Numbered from the stretch's first letter, positions 1 to 9,223 are shown. The stretch is DNA of 64,000 nucleotides from Chryseolinea soli (GCF_003589925.1 NZ_CP032382.1:5952001-6016000); one strand, 5' to 3'. Translations and numbers: made by a program. The notes: a model not told the origin generated them from the sequence alone.

Positions 1-1385
1 GTGATGTAGAGGAGCAAACCGGCAGCGGCCACGCAAACCGGCACGGCCGTGATCCAGATGATCCACGCCGAGTCGCCGGCCATGACCAGCCAGCCCGTAA
101 TTTCCTGGATGACGAGCTTCACGTTCAATCCCACAATGACGGCGGCGATGACCCACGCGGCCACTTTCAGCCAGGGCTTGATCACGAAGACGCCCATCTT
201 GCTTTTATCGCTGTTGAAATGGATGAGCGGGATGATGGCAAAGCCCAGTTGCAAGCTCAGGATCACCTGGCTGAAAATGAGCAACGCCCCGGTTTCCGCT
301 TCGCCGTAAATGATGATGACGAGCAGGGCAGGGACGATAGCGATCAACCGCGTGATGAGCCGTCGCAGCCAGGGGGCGATGCGCAGGTTAAGATAGCCTT
401 CCATCACGATCTGTCCGGCCAGTGTGCCCGTGATCGTGGAGCTTTGTCCTGCGGCCACAAGCGCAATACCAAATAGGAGGGAAGCCCATTTCGTGCCCAG
501 CAGGGGCGCGAGAAATTTGTAGGCGTCCTGTATTTGCTCTACATCGTTCAAGCCCGCTTTAAAGAATGTGGCGGCCGCCAAAACAAGAATGGCAGCGTTC
601 ACAAAGAACGCCGCATTCAAGGCTACGGCCGAATCGATGAAGTTATATTTAATGGCCGACCAAATCCCTTTCTCGCTGGTGTTATAGCGCCGGGTTTGCA
701 CGAGCGATGAATGCAGGTATAGGTTGTGCGGCATCACCGTGGCGCCGATAATGCCAATGGCGATATAAAGCGCCTGCTCGTTCGGCAGCGAAGGCACAAA
801 ACCGCGCGCCAGCTCTGCCACGGGCGGTTTGGCCAGGATCATCTCCACCAGGAAGGCACCGCCGATGATGGCGACCAGGGCAATGATAAACGTTTCGATG
901 CGGCGCATGCCATAGCTTTGCAGCACCAGCAGGAGCAGCGTGTCCAGCACGGTCAAGCTCACCCCCCAGATCAGGGGCAACCCGAAGAGGAGTTGAAGGC
1001 CGATGGCCATCCCCAACACTTCCGCCAGGTCGCAGGCGGCGATGGCAATTTCGGCCAGGATCCACAATGAAAAGTTTACGGGCCGGCTATACGCCGTCCG
1101 CGAGGCCTGTGCCAGGTCCAGTTGGCGCACGATGCCCAGACGGGCGCTCAGGCTTTGGAGGAGCAGCGCCATCATGTTGGACATCAGCAACACCCAAAGC
1201 AGCGAGTAGCCAAACTTGCTTCCACCGGCAATATCGGTGGCCCAGTTGCCCGGATCCATATAACCCACGCTTACCAGGTAGGCCGGCCCCATAAAGGCCA
1301 GCATCTTGCGCCAGCCTTTCCGTTGTGTGTCCACGGAGGCGTGGACTTCGCTGAGTGATTTTCGCTGTATAGTATCGGTTTCCAT
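1..1385 (-). CDS. mntH: Nramp-family Mn2+/H+ symporter (MntH-like), 3' end cut by window edge
   Basis: Reading the minus strand from the ATG at 1385 gives an open frame of about 461 residues that runs off the window. The start reads METDTIQRKSLSEVH. A short cytoplasmic tail is followed by many hydrophobic helices. The family signature of TM1, GPAYLVSVGYMDPGNWATD, is present with the metal-binding DPGN, and TM6 carries the matching IGATVMPHNLYLHSSL. By family, this is a proton-coupled importer of Mn2+ (some members also take Fe2+) in the inner membrane. It starts 9 nt after the stop of the upstream DtxR/MntR-type regulator, so the two are almost certainly one transcript under that regulator. 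The visible part already exceeds the usual 400-450 aa of MntH, so a C-terminal extension (as in Bacteroidota members with an extra domain) is possible but outside the window. Confidence 0.93.
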   Translation of the reverse strand, partial: METDTIQRKSLSEVHASVDTQRKGWRKMLAFMGPAYLVSVGYMDPGNWATDIAGGSKFGYSLLWVLLMSNMMALLLQSLSARLGIVRQLDLAQASRTAYSRPVNFSLWILAEIAIAACDLAEVLGMAIGLQLLFGLPLIWGVSLTVLDTLLLLVLQSYGMRRIETFIIALVAIIGGAFLVEMILAKPPVAELARGFVPSLPNEQALYIAIGIIGATVMPHNLYLHSSLVQTRRYNTSEKGIWSAIKYNFIDSAVALNAAFFVNAAILVLAAATFFKAGLNDVEQIQDAYKFLAPLLGTKWASLLFGIALVAAGQSSTITGTLAGQIVMEGYLNLRIAPWLRRLITRLIAIVPALLVIIIYGEAETGALLIFSQVILSLQLGFAIIPLIHFNSDKSKMGVFVIKPWLKVAAWVIAAVIVGLNVKLVIQEITGWLVMAGDSAWIIWITAVPVCVAAAGLLLYI

Positions 1386-1394
1386 TTGCTTTTA

Positions 1395-2048
1395 TTACGC
1401 GGTTACTAATATGTTCTCGGCCACGGTCTTGCTGATCGTCACTCGTTTGCCATCCACTTCCACTTCCATGCTTTCGTCGTATTCTTCTTTGCCGATGAGG
1501 ATGATCGTCTTGCCGGGCACGGCGCCAATGCGGTTGAGGTACTTCAATAAATTCGAATCCGAATCGTGCACCGCCTCGATGGTTCCCGTATAGCCCGCGG
1601 CCAGGCCATGCAGCGGCTGGCGCAAGGGCACGGCGATCTTGCCGTGTTTGTCGGGAATGGGTTCGCCATGCGGGTCGGTGGTGGGGAAGCCCAGGAATTC
1701 GTCCAGCTTCTGGATGAGCACGGCCGACTGGATGTGCTCCAGTTGCTCGGCGATCTCATGCACCTCATCCCAGTTGAACCGAAGCTTTTCCACCAGGAAC
1801 GTCTCCCAAAGCCGGTGCTTGCGGATCACCATCAGCGCTTCGCTCTTACCTTGCTTGGTGATCTTCACGCCATAATACTTCTCATAGGAGATGAGATTCT
1901 TGGCCGACAGCTTCTTGATCATGTCCGTCACCGAAGCCGCCTTGGTATGCATGACTTCGGCGATTTCATTGGTAAGCACGGCCTGCGATCCGCTGGCGGA
2001 AAGGTGGTAGATGGCTTTCAGGTAGTTTTCTTCCGTGAAGCTGGGCAT
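1395..2048 (-). CDS. mntR: DtxR/MntR-family metal-dependent transcriptional repressor
   Basis: This 217-aa protein has the DtxR layout. An N-terminal winged helix (about residues 1-62, starting MPSFTEENYLKAIYHLS) is followed by a dimerisation/metal-binding segment rich in His, Glu and Cys-like ligands (HRLWETFLV, EVHEIAEQLEHIQS, about 75-115). The C-terminal FeoA/SH3-like domain is at about 145-217. Family members bind Mn2+ or Fe2+ and then repress metal-importer genes. Here the gene is first in a two-gene operon with the Nramp transporter, which favours Mn2+ sensing. A DtxR-type inverted repeat lies 33 nt upstream of the start, consistent with autoregulation. The metal specificity is inference from the neighbour. 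Confidence 0.93.
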   Translation of the reverse strand: MPSFTEENYLKAIYHLSASGSQAVLTNEIAEVMHTKAASVTDMIKKLSAKNLISYEKYYGVKITKQGKSEALMVIRKHRLWETFLVEKLRFNWDEVHEIAEQLEHIQSAVLIQKLDEFLGFPTTDPHGEPIPDKHGKIAVPLRQPLHGLAAGYTGTIEAVHDSDSNLLKYLNRIGAVPGKTIILIGKEEYDESMEVEVDGKRVTISKTVAENILVTA

Positions 2049-2080
2049 GGCATGGAGATATCGATTTACAAAAATAAAAA

Positions 2081-2096
2081 TTTAGGCTAGTCTAAA
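2081..2096. promoter_or_regulatory. Probable MntR/DtxR operator
   Basis: The sequence TTTAGGCTAGTCTAAA is a 16-bp inverted repeat matching its own reverse complement at 14 of 16 positions. It resembles the known DtxR/IdeR/MntR operators (TTAGGnTAG...CTAACCTAA type). It sits in the AT-rich leader 33-48 nt upstream of the repressor start, where it would cover the promoter of the repressor-transporter operon. Confidence 0.72.
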
Positions 2097-2143
2097 AAAT
2101 AATTCAGGCAAAAATGTTTTGAACGGCCCAGGCAGGGATGCGT

Positions 2144-3268
2144 TCAGGCTAAAACGTAGCGAATGGCCTTGAAAAGCTTGTTTTCTTCCGTTTCCCAGAA
2201 GACGTTATGGGGCGGAACGGTATAAAAAGGACCGGCCTTCAACGCACGTAACGTGCTTTCCCCATCAAAATTTTCGGGATCGAAAACGACGGCGGCGCGA
2301 TAAGGAACACACCGCGCCACCCAGGCCGGGTGGTCAATGAGCAACATGGGTAGTTGGTAGGCGAGGTATTCGTAGAGTTTGGTTGGTGTGCTGTGGATGG
2401 TAGAAGGATTGGGCGGATAGGACACGATGCCGAAGTCCGCCGTTTGAATAGCGTCCAGAATGGCCGTGTGTGGCACGAGCTGGTCGCCGCCCTGCAAGGT
2501 CACAAACGGCTTGTCCTTCAGCAAGCCCTTCAATTTGTGAAGCGTGCCCGCGTGAGCGCAATACCCGATAATGACCAACCTGATCCGGCTGTCAAGAGCG
2601 TGAAGCTTGGACGCCACGTCCACGGCCACGAAGACTCCGGTGGTTTCTGCCAGCGTGCCGCTGAACAATAAGTGGATCGTATCGCGTTCGCTCTCCTTCC
2701 GTGACGGCGGGTGTACACCAGATTGGGGTGAGCGCACCTTGTTTTCCAACACCACTTTTCGTTTCCCCAAGAACTGCAGCTCTTTTTCATAGCCTACTTC
2801 CGCGAGAATGTAAAGCGAAACCCACAGCTTCGACAACCGTTCTTTGATCCGGACAATGCCTGCGGCGACGGGACGCAGCAGGGGGGTGAACGTCGGGCTA
2901 TGCAAAATATTCAGCGCGTAGTTCTCCTGCACATCATAGATCACCCGGCAGCCCGTGAGTCCTTTTGCCGCCAGCGAGATCCACAAAAGTTCATGCGTGC
3001 AAACGATCAGCACATCCGGGCGCAAGCGCAACACGGTCCACAACACGGTGAAGACGCGCAGCAGGCGGGCGACACTGATCCTCCGGAAAGGTTTAAGGGA
3101 ATGGACCGCGATCGAACTCGCCCCGGCAGGCGCCTGACCTTCATACCCGATAACATGCACATCATATTCGCGGGCCAGACTCACCCCCAGCTTTTCAAAC
3201 ATGCGCGTGTCGTTCACGGGTTTCAACAGGGAGGCGAGGACTATTCTCCTTTTTTTTATTTCTTGCAT
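2144..3268 (-). CDS. Glycosyltransferase, GT-B fold (GT4-like)
   Basis: This protein of 374 aa has the two-domain GT-B pattern. The N-terminal Rossmann half opens IVLASLLKPVNDTRMFEKLG and contains the segment RPDVLIVCTHELLW. The C-terminal half contains HLLFSGTLAETTGVFVAVDVA and the nucleotide-sugar site pattern STPTKLYEYLAYQLPML (about 300-320), typical of GT4-type enzymes. No signal peptide or clear transmembrane anchor is seen apart from a short hydrophobic patch near 75-95. The donor and acceptor cannot be told from sequence. It stands alone, divergent from dapD with only 29 nt between the starts, so the two promoters must overlap. It could act in exopolysaccharide or lipid glycosylation; no neighbouring wzx/wzy genes support a specific pathway. 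Confidence 0.8.
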   Translation of the reverse strand: MQEIKKRRIVLASLLKPVNDTRMFEKLGVSLAREYDVHVIGYEGQAPAGASSIAVHSLKPFRRISVARLLRVFTVLWTVLRLRPDVLIVCTHELLWISLAAKGLTGCRVIYDVQENYALNILHSPTFTPLLRPVAAGIVRIKERLSKLWVSLYILAEVGYEKELQFLGKRKVVLENKVRSPQSGVHPPSRKESERDTIHLLFSGTLAETTGVFVAVDVASKLHALDSRIRLVIIGYCAHAGTLHKLKGLLKDKPFVTLQGGDQLVPHTAILDAIQTADFGIVSYPPNPSTIHSTPTKLYEYLAYQLPMLLIDHPAWVARCVPYRAAVVFDPENFDGESTLRALKAGPFYTVPPHNVFWETEENKLFKAIRYVLA

Positions 3269-3297
3269 GTCGATTTAAAGCATTTAAAGCTAATACA

Positions 3298-4110
3298 ATG
3301 GAATTGAAAGAACGCATCGAAAAGATCTGGGACGACCGCACATTGCTTCAACAGGCTGAAAGCCAGGAGCTCATTCGCTCCGTAGTAGAGAAACTGGACA
3401 AGGGCGAGCTGCGCGTGGCCGAGCCCGTGGCCACCGGCTGGCAGGTGAACGAATGGGTGAAAAAAGCGGTGATCCTCTATTTCCCCATCCAACAAATGGA
3501 GACCATCGAGGTAGGTCCTTTCGAATTTCACGATAAGATAAAATTGAAACGCAACTACAAAGACCTCGGCGTCCGCGTGGTGCCGCATGCTGTGGCCCGT
3601 CACGGATCCTATATCAGCAAGGGCGTGATCCTGATGCCGTCCTATGTCAATATCGGTGCCTATGTCGACGAAGGGACCATGGTCGATACCTGGGCCACCG
3701 TAGGGAGCTGTGCACAGATCGGGAAAAATGTTCACCTCAGCGGAGGCGTGGGCATTGGCGGTGTGCTGGAACCTGTGCAGGCCGCACCCGTTATCATCGA
3801 AGATGGTGCGTTCCTGGGGTCGCGATGCATTGTGGTAGAAGGGGTCAGGGTAGGCAAGGAGGCCGTGCTGGGCGCCAACGTAGTGTTGACGGCAAGCTCG
3901 AAAGTGATTGATGTAACGGGCTCAAAACCAATTGAATACAAAGGTTTTGTTCCGGATCGCTCCGTGGTCATCCCCGGCACCTACGCCAAGACATTTCCCG
4001 CGGGCGAGTTCCAGGTGCCTTGTGCACTCATCATCGGCAAACGCAAAGAGAGCACCGACAAAAAAACGTCGTTGAACGATGCGCTCCGCGAAAATAATGT
4101 GTCGGTCTAG
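3298..4110 (+). CDS. dapD: 2,3,4,5-tetrahydropyridine-2,6-dicarboxylate N-succinyltransferase
   Basis: This 270-aa enzyme transfers succinyl from succinyl-CoA to tetrahydrodipicolinate in the lysine/meso-diaminopimelate pathway, in the cytoplasm. An N-terminal helical region (about 1-95) is followed by the left-handed beta-helix of hexapeptide repeats (about 100-225; ISKGVILMPSYVNIGAYVDEGTMVDTWATVGSCAQIGKNVHLSGGVGIGGVLEP shows the repeat in short pieces such as VNIGAYVDEGTMVDTWA). The length matches the family. The C-terminal segment CALIIGKRKESTDKKTSLN fits DapD. It is transcribed alone, divergent from the glycosyltransferase. Presence of DapD means the organism uses the succinylase route. 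Confidence 0.95.
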   Translation: MELKERIEKIWDDRTLLQQAESQELIRSVVEKLDKGELRVAEPVATGWQVNEWVKKAVILYFPIQQMETIEVGPFEFHDKIKLKRNYKDLGVRVVPHAVARHGSYISKGVILMPSYVNIGAYVDEGTMVDTWATVGSCAQIGKNVHLSGGVGIGGVLEPVQAAPVIIEDGAFLGSRCIVVEGVRVGKEAVLGANVVLTASSKVIDVTGSKPIEYKGFVPDRSVVIPGTYAKTFPAGEFQVPCALIIGKRKESTDKKTSLNDALRENNVSV

Positions 4111-4183
4111 CCGTCTCTGAAGAGGAGTTGGCACACGCTTTGGATTTCATAAATCGTTTACATCACCGTACGATGTAATTGTG

Positions 4184-4191
4184 TAAATTTG
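4184..4191 (+). promoter_or_regulatory. Candidate Bacteroidota -7 promoter box for the DUF3108 gene
   Basis: TAAATTTG fits the Bacteroidota -7 consensus TAnnTTTG and lies 12 nt before the ATG at 4204. No clear -33 TTG is seen, so the call rests on the -7 box alone. Confidence 0.4.
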
Positions 4192-4203
4192 GTTTGATAA
4201 ACG

Positions 4204-5025
4204 ATGAAGAGAGGAGCATTTAGTTTTTTTATCGTCGCCCTTCTTTCCGGCTTTGTTGCCGAGCAGAATGATGCATACCCCCCGGTAAAAAATCACAGCT
4301 TTAAGCGTGGCGAGGTCATCGAGTTCAAGATGACCTATGGCATCTTCACTGTCGGCAAAGGCAGTGTCACCGTCCATCCCAAATACTTCAGGATCAACAA
4401 CCGCGATTGCTTCAAGATCGATGTCTACGGCAAAACCGTGGGCATGGTCGACTGGGTTGCCGATGTCGACGATCGCTGGGGCGCCTACATCGACACGGTG
4501 GCCCTCATACCGCACCAATTCTACCGCCGCATTCGCGAAGGACGCTACAAAAAAGACGAGTGGACCAACTTCGACCAGGTCAACAAGAAGATCGAGGTAA
4601 AAACGCTCGACAACGAGACCGGCAAATTCAAAGAGCCCAAATACTACGATGCCCCGCCCCAGGTCCGCGACATGGCGGCGGGCTTTCTTATTCTCCGCAA
4701 CATGGACCTGTCGAAAACCAAGATCGGAGACACCGTCTCGGTGAAGGGCTTTTTTGAAGACGAGTTCTACAACTTCAAGATCATCTACGCCGGCAAGGAA
4801 ACCGTCAAGATCAAGGTAGGCAAAGTGCGCGCGCTGGTTTTCAAACCCGTGATGCCCGCCAATAAAGTTTTCGATGGAGAGAATTCCGTCACGGCCTGGT
4901 TCTCCGACGACAAGAATCGCATTCCCGTCAAGATCAATGCGAATATGTTCATCGGCAGCGCCGGGGTGGAACTCACGGGCTATTCAGGGTTGAAGAATCC
5001 CCTCAACCTGGCGCCGGAGGACTAA
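4204..5025 (+). CDS. DUF3108 domain protein, exported
   Basis: This 273-aa protein begins with a short hydrophobic signal-like segment (MKRGAFSFFIVALLSGFVA). The rest is a beta-rich domain with KHSFKRGEVIEFKMTYG-type spacing near residues 33-48 (here NHSFKRGEVIEFKMTYGIF). It matches DUF3108, a family of periplasmic or outer-membrane-associated proteins of unknown function common in Bacteroidota. Features seen include the GKTVGMVDWVADVDDRWGAYID block (about 80-100) and a C-terminal GVELTGYSGLKNPL. It is monocistronic, preceded by a -7 box, and convergent with the response regulator at 5055. No catalytic motif is visible and I do not assign a function. Confidence 0.78.
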   Translation: MKRGAFSFFIVALLSGFVAEQNDAYPPVKNHSFKRGEVIEFKMTYGIFTVGKGSVTVHPKYFRINNRDCFKIDVYGKTVGMVDWVADVDDRWGAYIDTVALIPHQFYRRIREGRYKKDEWTNFDQVNKKIEVKTLDNETGKFKEPKYYDAPPQVRDMAAGFLILRNMDLSKTKIGDTVSVKGFFEDEFYNFKIIYAGKETVKIKVGKVRALVFKPVMPANKVFDGENSVTAWFSDDKNRIPVKINANMFIGSAGVELTGYSGLKNPLNLAPED

Positions 5026-5054
5026 TCTGAAAATTTTTGTCGGTTAAAAAAGGA

Positions 5055-5462
5055 TCAGGCGGCCGCCCGGTTCAACAGCTCGATAAATTTCTCGCGACTC
5101 ACGGGCTTGATGATGTACTCCCGCACGTTCTTGTCCTGCTTGGCACGGTTCACATCGCGTGGATCGATGGAGGAGCTGACCATGTAGATGGAGATCTCTT
5201 TTTTGAGATTGATTTTCAGCGTGGCATAATCTTCCAGGAACATCCAACCGTCCACATAGGGCATGTTGATGTCCAGGAAAATATAGTCGGGGAGGGTATC
5301 GCTTTCCGAGGCGTGTTCTTTCAGGAATTGCAAGGCTTCTTCTCCGTTCTCGAACTGCAGGATCTTGTTTGTGAGATTGGCGGCACGCAGCGTACGCGAC
5401 GAGGTGAGTTGAAAAACCTTGTCGTCGTCTACCAGCGCGATGATCGGAGCATTAGTTGTCAT
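5055..5462 (-). CDS. Single-domain response regulator (CheY/Rcp1-like)
   Basis: The product is a receiver domain of about 135 aa with no output domain. The acidic pocket is in ALVDDDKVFQL, the phospho-acceptor Asp in YIFLDINMPYVDGW, the conserved Ser in VSSSIDPRD, and the Lys in IIKPVSREKF. I chose the ATG at 5462, which overlaps the last 11 nt of the upstream kinase gene (ATGACAACTAA); an in-frame start at 5489 would add nine unlikely residues. Overlap with the PAS kinase gene implies translational coupling, so this is its probable phospho-partner. In Bacteroidota such stand-alone receivers act by protein-protein contact or pass phosphate on; the downstream target is unknown. Confidence 0.9.
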   Translation of the reverse strand: MTTNAPIIALVDDDKVFQLTSSRTLRAANLTNKILQFENGEEALQFLKEHASESDTLPDYIFLDINMPYVDGWMFLEDYATLKINLKKEISIYMVSSSIDPRDVNRAKQDKNVREYIIKPVSREKFIELLNRAAA

Positions 5463-8400
5463 TGAAATTGTACTTATCGAAGTTAACAATAAAAGTTGTG
5501 CCTTGGTTTACCTGGCTTTGAACAGCGATCTCACCGCCCATGGCCTCAATTTGATTTTTTATCATGAATAATCCTATACCCCGGCTCTCCGGGTGGCGGT
5601 GAAAAGTTTTGTGCAGTTTAAAAACCTGGTGGCCGTAGCGCTCCAGGTTGATGCCCAATCCGTTGTCGCTCACCTCCAGCACCGTGTTGCCGTCTTTATA
5701 ATACGTTTTCAGCCACACCTCCGGTTTTAGGTTGGGTCGTATATATTTCAGCGAGTTGCTGAGCAGGTTCAGGAATATGCTTTCCAGGTAGATGTTAGGG
5801 TAGGAGATCACCGGCGCCCCCGCGAAGTCGCTGTGGATCAAGGCGCCCACCTCCGCGATCTTGGCGCTGAGCATGCTCTTGCTGTTTTGCAACACATCCT
5901 CGAACGACACTTTCTGCCGCTCCAGGCTTTTGTTTTGTTTGATCTTGAGCACCTCGTTCAACTCGTGCAGCGTCCGCAACGTGGTGGCGCCCGACTCCTT
6001 GAGCAGGTCCAGATATTCGGCGCGCTCTTCCTCCTTTTCCGACGACTCGAAGAAACTCAGCAGCGTCAGGATGTTGCCCACCGGCGAGCGCAGGTTGTGC
6101 GACACGATCTGGGTGAACTCTTCCAACTGCTCGTTTTTCCGTTTCATGTCCTCGGTAATGGCCACCAACCGGGCGTTTTGCTCCAGGATCTTTTCCGCGG
6201 CCAACTTGCGCTCGGTAATGTCGCGAAACTCGGTCACGCGGATGACCTGACCTTGGTAAGGGATCTTCTTGCCCTGTATTTCCAACGCATAGCGTGTCCC
6301 GTCTTTGCGCAGACCCTCCACGTCATAGGACTTTTCAAAATTGGCCAGGATCTTCCCCATCACCTCCTGCCGGTACTCGGGGCAGACCAGCAACAAGCCG
6401 TTCATACCCACCAATTCCTCACGCGTGTAGCCGGTAATGTCGCACAACCCCTGGTTGCAGTCGATGATCATGCCCTTGTCGTGCAGGCCGATCCCACCAA
6501 ACGATGCCTGCTGCATGGTGCGGAAGCGCTGCTCGCTCTCTTTCAGCTCCTCTTCGATCTTTTTCCGCTCCGTGATGTCGGTAAAGGTGCATACCACCTC
6601 TTTTAATTCTCCATCCACATTTAGGATAGGCTCTGCGTTGACATAGAGCCACACCCGTGATTTTTTCTTCGGATGATACACCCCCATCACCACGCCCAAC
6701 ACGGGTTTATGAGCTCGGATCACCGAATGGATCGGGTGCTGTTCGTTGGGAAAATCCGTGCCGTCTTCGTGGATCACGTTCCACTCAGGGTCAAACGACG
6801 TTTTGCCGATCAACTGGTCTTCCGAAATCCCCAGCAGTTGCAAGGCCGACTTGTTGCCCACCAGCACTTCGGCCGCGGGGCTGCGCAACAACACCCCCAC
6901 ATTCAGGTTCCGGATGAGGTTGCGGAACCGGTGCTCGCTATAGCGCAGGGCATCTTCGGTGCGCTTTCGCTCCGTGATGTCCCAGGCCGCGGCAATGAGC
7001 ACTTCCTTTCCAAAGTAGGAGCCCTTCACAATCCTGACCTCTTTCAAAAAGGCGTCCCCATTCTTTTTCTTGCCCGACCAGTCGGTCACCTGGGGGATCC
7101 CCAGGTTGGCCAGCCGCAACACCTCGTCGGCAAAAGCGCCGCTATGCTTGTCGTCCACGCCCAGAAACGCAGGCGTCTGGCCGATGAAGGCTTCTTTTTC
7201 ATACCCGAATTCGCGGCATGCACCCTCGTTCACATCGATGAAGGTGCCTTCGGAAGTGAGCACATAGATCTCCTGGCCCATGAGGTTGAAGAGCTCGCGA
7301 TAGCTCTTCTCACTTTCGTGAATGCGGTTCTCATTCTCTTTTTTTGCCGTGATGTCCTGCGAGATGCCGATGATCTGGGTCACCTTTCCATGCTTGTCGT
7401 GTTGAAAAGCGGTGTCGCGTCCCATAAACCATTTCCACTCGCCGCTCTTGGAGAGCATGCGGTATTCGATCTCCTTCACTTCACCAAAAGACTCGGTGGT
7501 CCACACGGGAAAAGCCGGGAGGTCGTCGGGATGGATCAGGCGCGTGATGAAGCTGGAGCCCATGCGCTGAATTTCCTCGGGCGTATAGCCCAACAGGTTC
7601 AGCACGTTCCGGTTGATATAGACGTTTTTCTGCGTGGCCAGGTCATAGACATAGAACATGCCCGGCAAGGCGCTTTCCAGGCTTTCCTTAAAACGGTTGC
7701 TTTGCACAAGGCTTTCCTCGGTTTTCACAGAGGCCGTAATGTCCTCCATAGCCCCCAGCATCCGGTGCACTTTGCCCGTGGGCAGCGTGATGAAAAAGCC
7801 GCGGTCATGAACAAAGACGTATTCACCGCTTTTCGCTTTGAAGCGGTATTGGATGTCGAACGGTTTCAAGGAAGCTTCGGCCCGGCTCAGCTCGCGGGAG
7901 GCGTGTTCGCGGTCGCGGGGATGGATGAGGCTTACCCACTTTTTGATGTCCTTCAGGTCTTTCCCCGTATAGCCGAATACTGCCCGGATGTTGCTGCTCC
8001 AGGCGATCTTGCCAGTAGCCGTATCGTAGTCGTAGACCACCTGGCCCGTAGAAGCCGCCACCAGCTCGTAGCGCGTTTTCCAGTCTTCCTTCTCCAGCTC
8101 GTCCGTTTTTTTGTCGGTAATATCTTGAACGGTGCCCGTAAGTTTCACCGGCTTGCCCTTCTTGTTCAAGACCACGTCGCCTTGCGCTTCCACCCAACGC
8201 ACGGTACCGTCCTTATGAACAATGCGGTGGCGAATGTAGTAGCGCTTGCGCTCCGACAGGGTTTCTTTTATCGTCGACAACAGAAACGCCTTGTCGTCGG
8301 GGTGGATCAATTTGAGGTAGCTTTCAAACGTGCCGTCGAAGGCTTTTTCCGAAACCGAGAAAATGCGGTGCACGTCCTGGGACCAATGGATCTTTTCATT

Positions 8401-8586
8401 GCGCAGGTCCCATTCCCAGAGCCCCATTTTGGCGGCCTTCAGGGCGAGGCTCAGTTGCTGCTGGCTCTTCCTCAGGGCTTTATCGGCATTTTTTGGGGAA
8501 AGGGCGGTCTTCTTTTTCTTCAGCGCCTTGCCGGGGGGAGCGGAACCTTGTCCGTCTTTTTTTCGAGCGCCCTTTTTCTTCGACAT
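5452..8586 (-). CDS. Cytoplasmic multi-PAS sensor histidine kinase
   Basis: This 1044-aa kinase has a very basic Lys-rich N-terminus (about 1-40) and no transmembrane segment. Six PAS/PAC modules run from about 40 to 800, each ending in a DIT-type PAC motif such as VQDITDKK, MEDITASV, SQDITAKK, WDITERKR, FTDITERK and FRDITERK. A coiled-coil linker leads to the dimerisation/phospho-acceptor helix (IVSHNLRSPVGNIL, His830) and a HATPase domain with N-box and G-boxes (VSDNGLGINL, ESRGIGLFMIKNQ). Stacked PAS domains suggest sensing of intracellular redox, gas or small-molecule cues; the ligand cannot be read from sequence. The stop overlaps the response-regulator gene. Transcription is divergent from mscL, with about 125 nt between. 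Confidence 0.92.
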   Translation of the reverse strand: MSKKKGARKKDGQGSAPPGKALKKKKTALSPKNADKALRKSQQQLSLALKAAKMGLWEWDLRNEKIHWSQDVHRIFSVSEKAFDGTFESYLKLIHPDDKAFLLSTIKETLSERKRYYIRHRIVHKDGTVRWVEAQGDVVLNKKGKPVKLTGTVQDITDKKTDELEKEDWKTRYELVAASTGQVVYDYDTATGKIAWSSNIRAVFGYTGKDLKDIKKWVSLIHPRDREHASRELSRAEASLKPFDIQYRFKAKSGEYVFVHDRGFFITLPTGKVHRMLGAMEDITASVKTEESLVQSNRFKESLESALPGMFYVYDLATQKNVYINRNVLNLLGYTPEEIQRMGSSFITRLIHPDDLPAFPVWTTESFGEVKEIEYRMLSKSGEWKWFMGRDTAFQHDKHGKVTQIIGISQDITAKKENENRIHESEKSYRELFNLMGQEIYVLTSEGTFIDVNEGACREFGYEKEAFIGQTPAFLGVDDKHSGAFADEVLRLANLGIPQVTDWSGKKKNGDAFLKEVRIVKGSYFGKEVLIAAAWDITERKRTEDALRYSEHRFRNLIRNLNVGVLLRSPAAEVLVGNKSALQLLGISEDQLIGKTSFDPEWNVIHEDGTDFPNEQHPIHSVIRAHKPVLGVVMGVYHPKKKSRVWLYVNAEPILNVDGELKEVVCTFTDITERKKIEEELKESEQRFRTMQQASFGGIGLHDKGMIIDCNQGLCDITGYTREELVGMNGLLLVCPEYRQEVMGKILANFEKSYDVEGLRKDGTRYALEIQGKKIPYQGQVIRVTEFRDITERKLAAEKILEQNARLVAITEDMKRKNEQLEEFTQIVSHNLRSPVGNILTLLSFFESSEKEEERAEYLDLLKESGATTLRTLHELNEVLKIKQNKSLERQKVSFEDVLQNSKSMLSAKIAEVGALIHSDFAGAPVISYPNIYLESIFLNLLSNSLKYIRPNLKPEVWLKTYYKDGNTVLEVSDNGLGINLERYGHQVFKLHKTFHRHPESRGIGLFMIKNQIEAMGGEIAVQSQVNQGTTFIVNFDKYNFNDN

Positions 8587-8711
8587 AGGATTTGCTTTCG
8601 CGGCCTAAAAGATACCAAAAATAGAAGGTCCAAAAAAGGTGGTAACGAAACCATCATTTTGTTGTTAGCTCCCTAAGGCTTAATTTCACTTTAACCTAAC
8701 CCTCGCCACAC

Positions 8712-9152
8712 ATGCTGAAAGAATTCAAAGAATTTGCCCTCCGCGGAAACGTCATGGACCTGGCCGTCGGTGTCATCATCGGCGCTGCCTTCGGAACCAT
8801 CGTCAATTCTGTTGTCAACGATCTCATTATGCCCCTGGTAGGCATTGTCTTCAAAGCTGACTTCAGCAACCTCTACATCCCGCTCAGCGAAAAAGTGATC
8901 GCCGCCAAAGCCGCCGAACCCCAGCTCTCGCTGGCCAAGGCAAAAGAGCTCGGGCCTGTTTTCGCCTGGGGCAACTTCCTCACCGTGGCCATCAACTTCA
9001 TGATCCTGGCCTTCATTATTTTCCTGATGGTAAAAGGTATGAACGCCATCAAGCGCAAAGACGCGACTACAACACCCGCACCTCCTCCCACACCTCCGGC
9101 AGACGTGATATTGCTAACTGAAATCCGGGATTTGTTAAAGTCGAAAGCCTAG
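8712..9152 (+). CDS. mscL: Large-conductance mechanosensitive channel
   Basis: The 146-aa product opens under membrane tension to release solutes in hypo-osmotic shock. The N-terminus [20 protein letters not shown] and the glycine-rich pore helix [22 protein letters not shown] are the MscL hallmark (TM1, about 14-42). TM2 is [22 protein letters not shown] (about 94-115). A proline-rich linker ([13 protein letters not shown]) connects to the short C-terminal helix [13 protein letters not shown]. The length is normal. It is monocistronic; the next 280 nt hold the non-coding repeat. Confidence 0.96.
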   Translation: MLKEFKEFALRGNVMDLAVGVIIGAAFGTIVNSVVNDLIMPLVGIVFKADFSNLYIPLSEKVIAAKAAEPQLSLAKAKELGPVFAWGNFLTVAINFMILAFIIFLMVKGMNAIKRKDATTTPAPPPTPPADVILLTEIRDLLKSKA

Positions 9153-9223
9153 GGAAGCCTTAAACGCATCCTCGAGGATCGTTCGTGATGAACGCGGATT
9201 CCCTGTCTTACCGTATTACGGGG

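Noticed and set aside
6673..8676. 667-codon open frame on the plus strand opposite the multi-PAS kinase
   Set aside because: It is a mirror of the kinase codon pattern: composition is rich in His, Val, Leu and Phe with no domain, and the minus-strand product is unambiguous.
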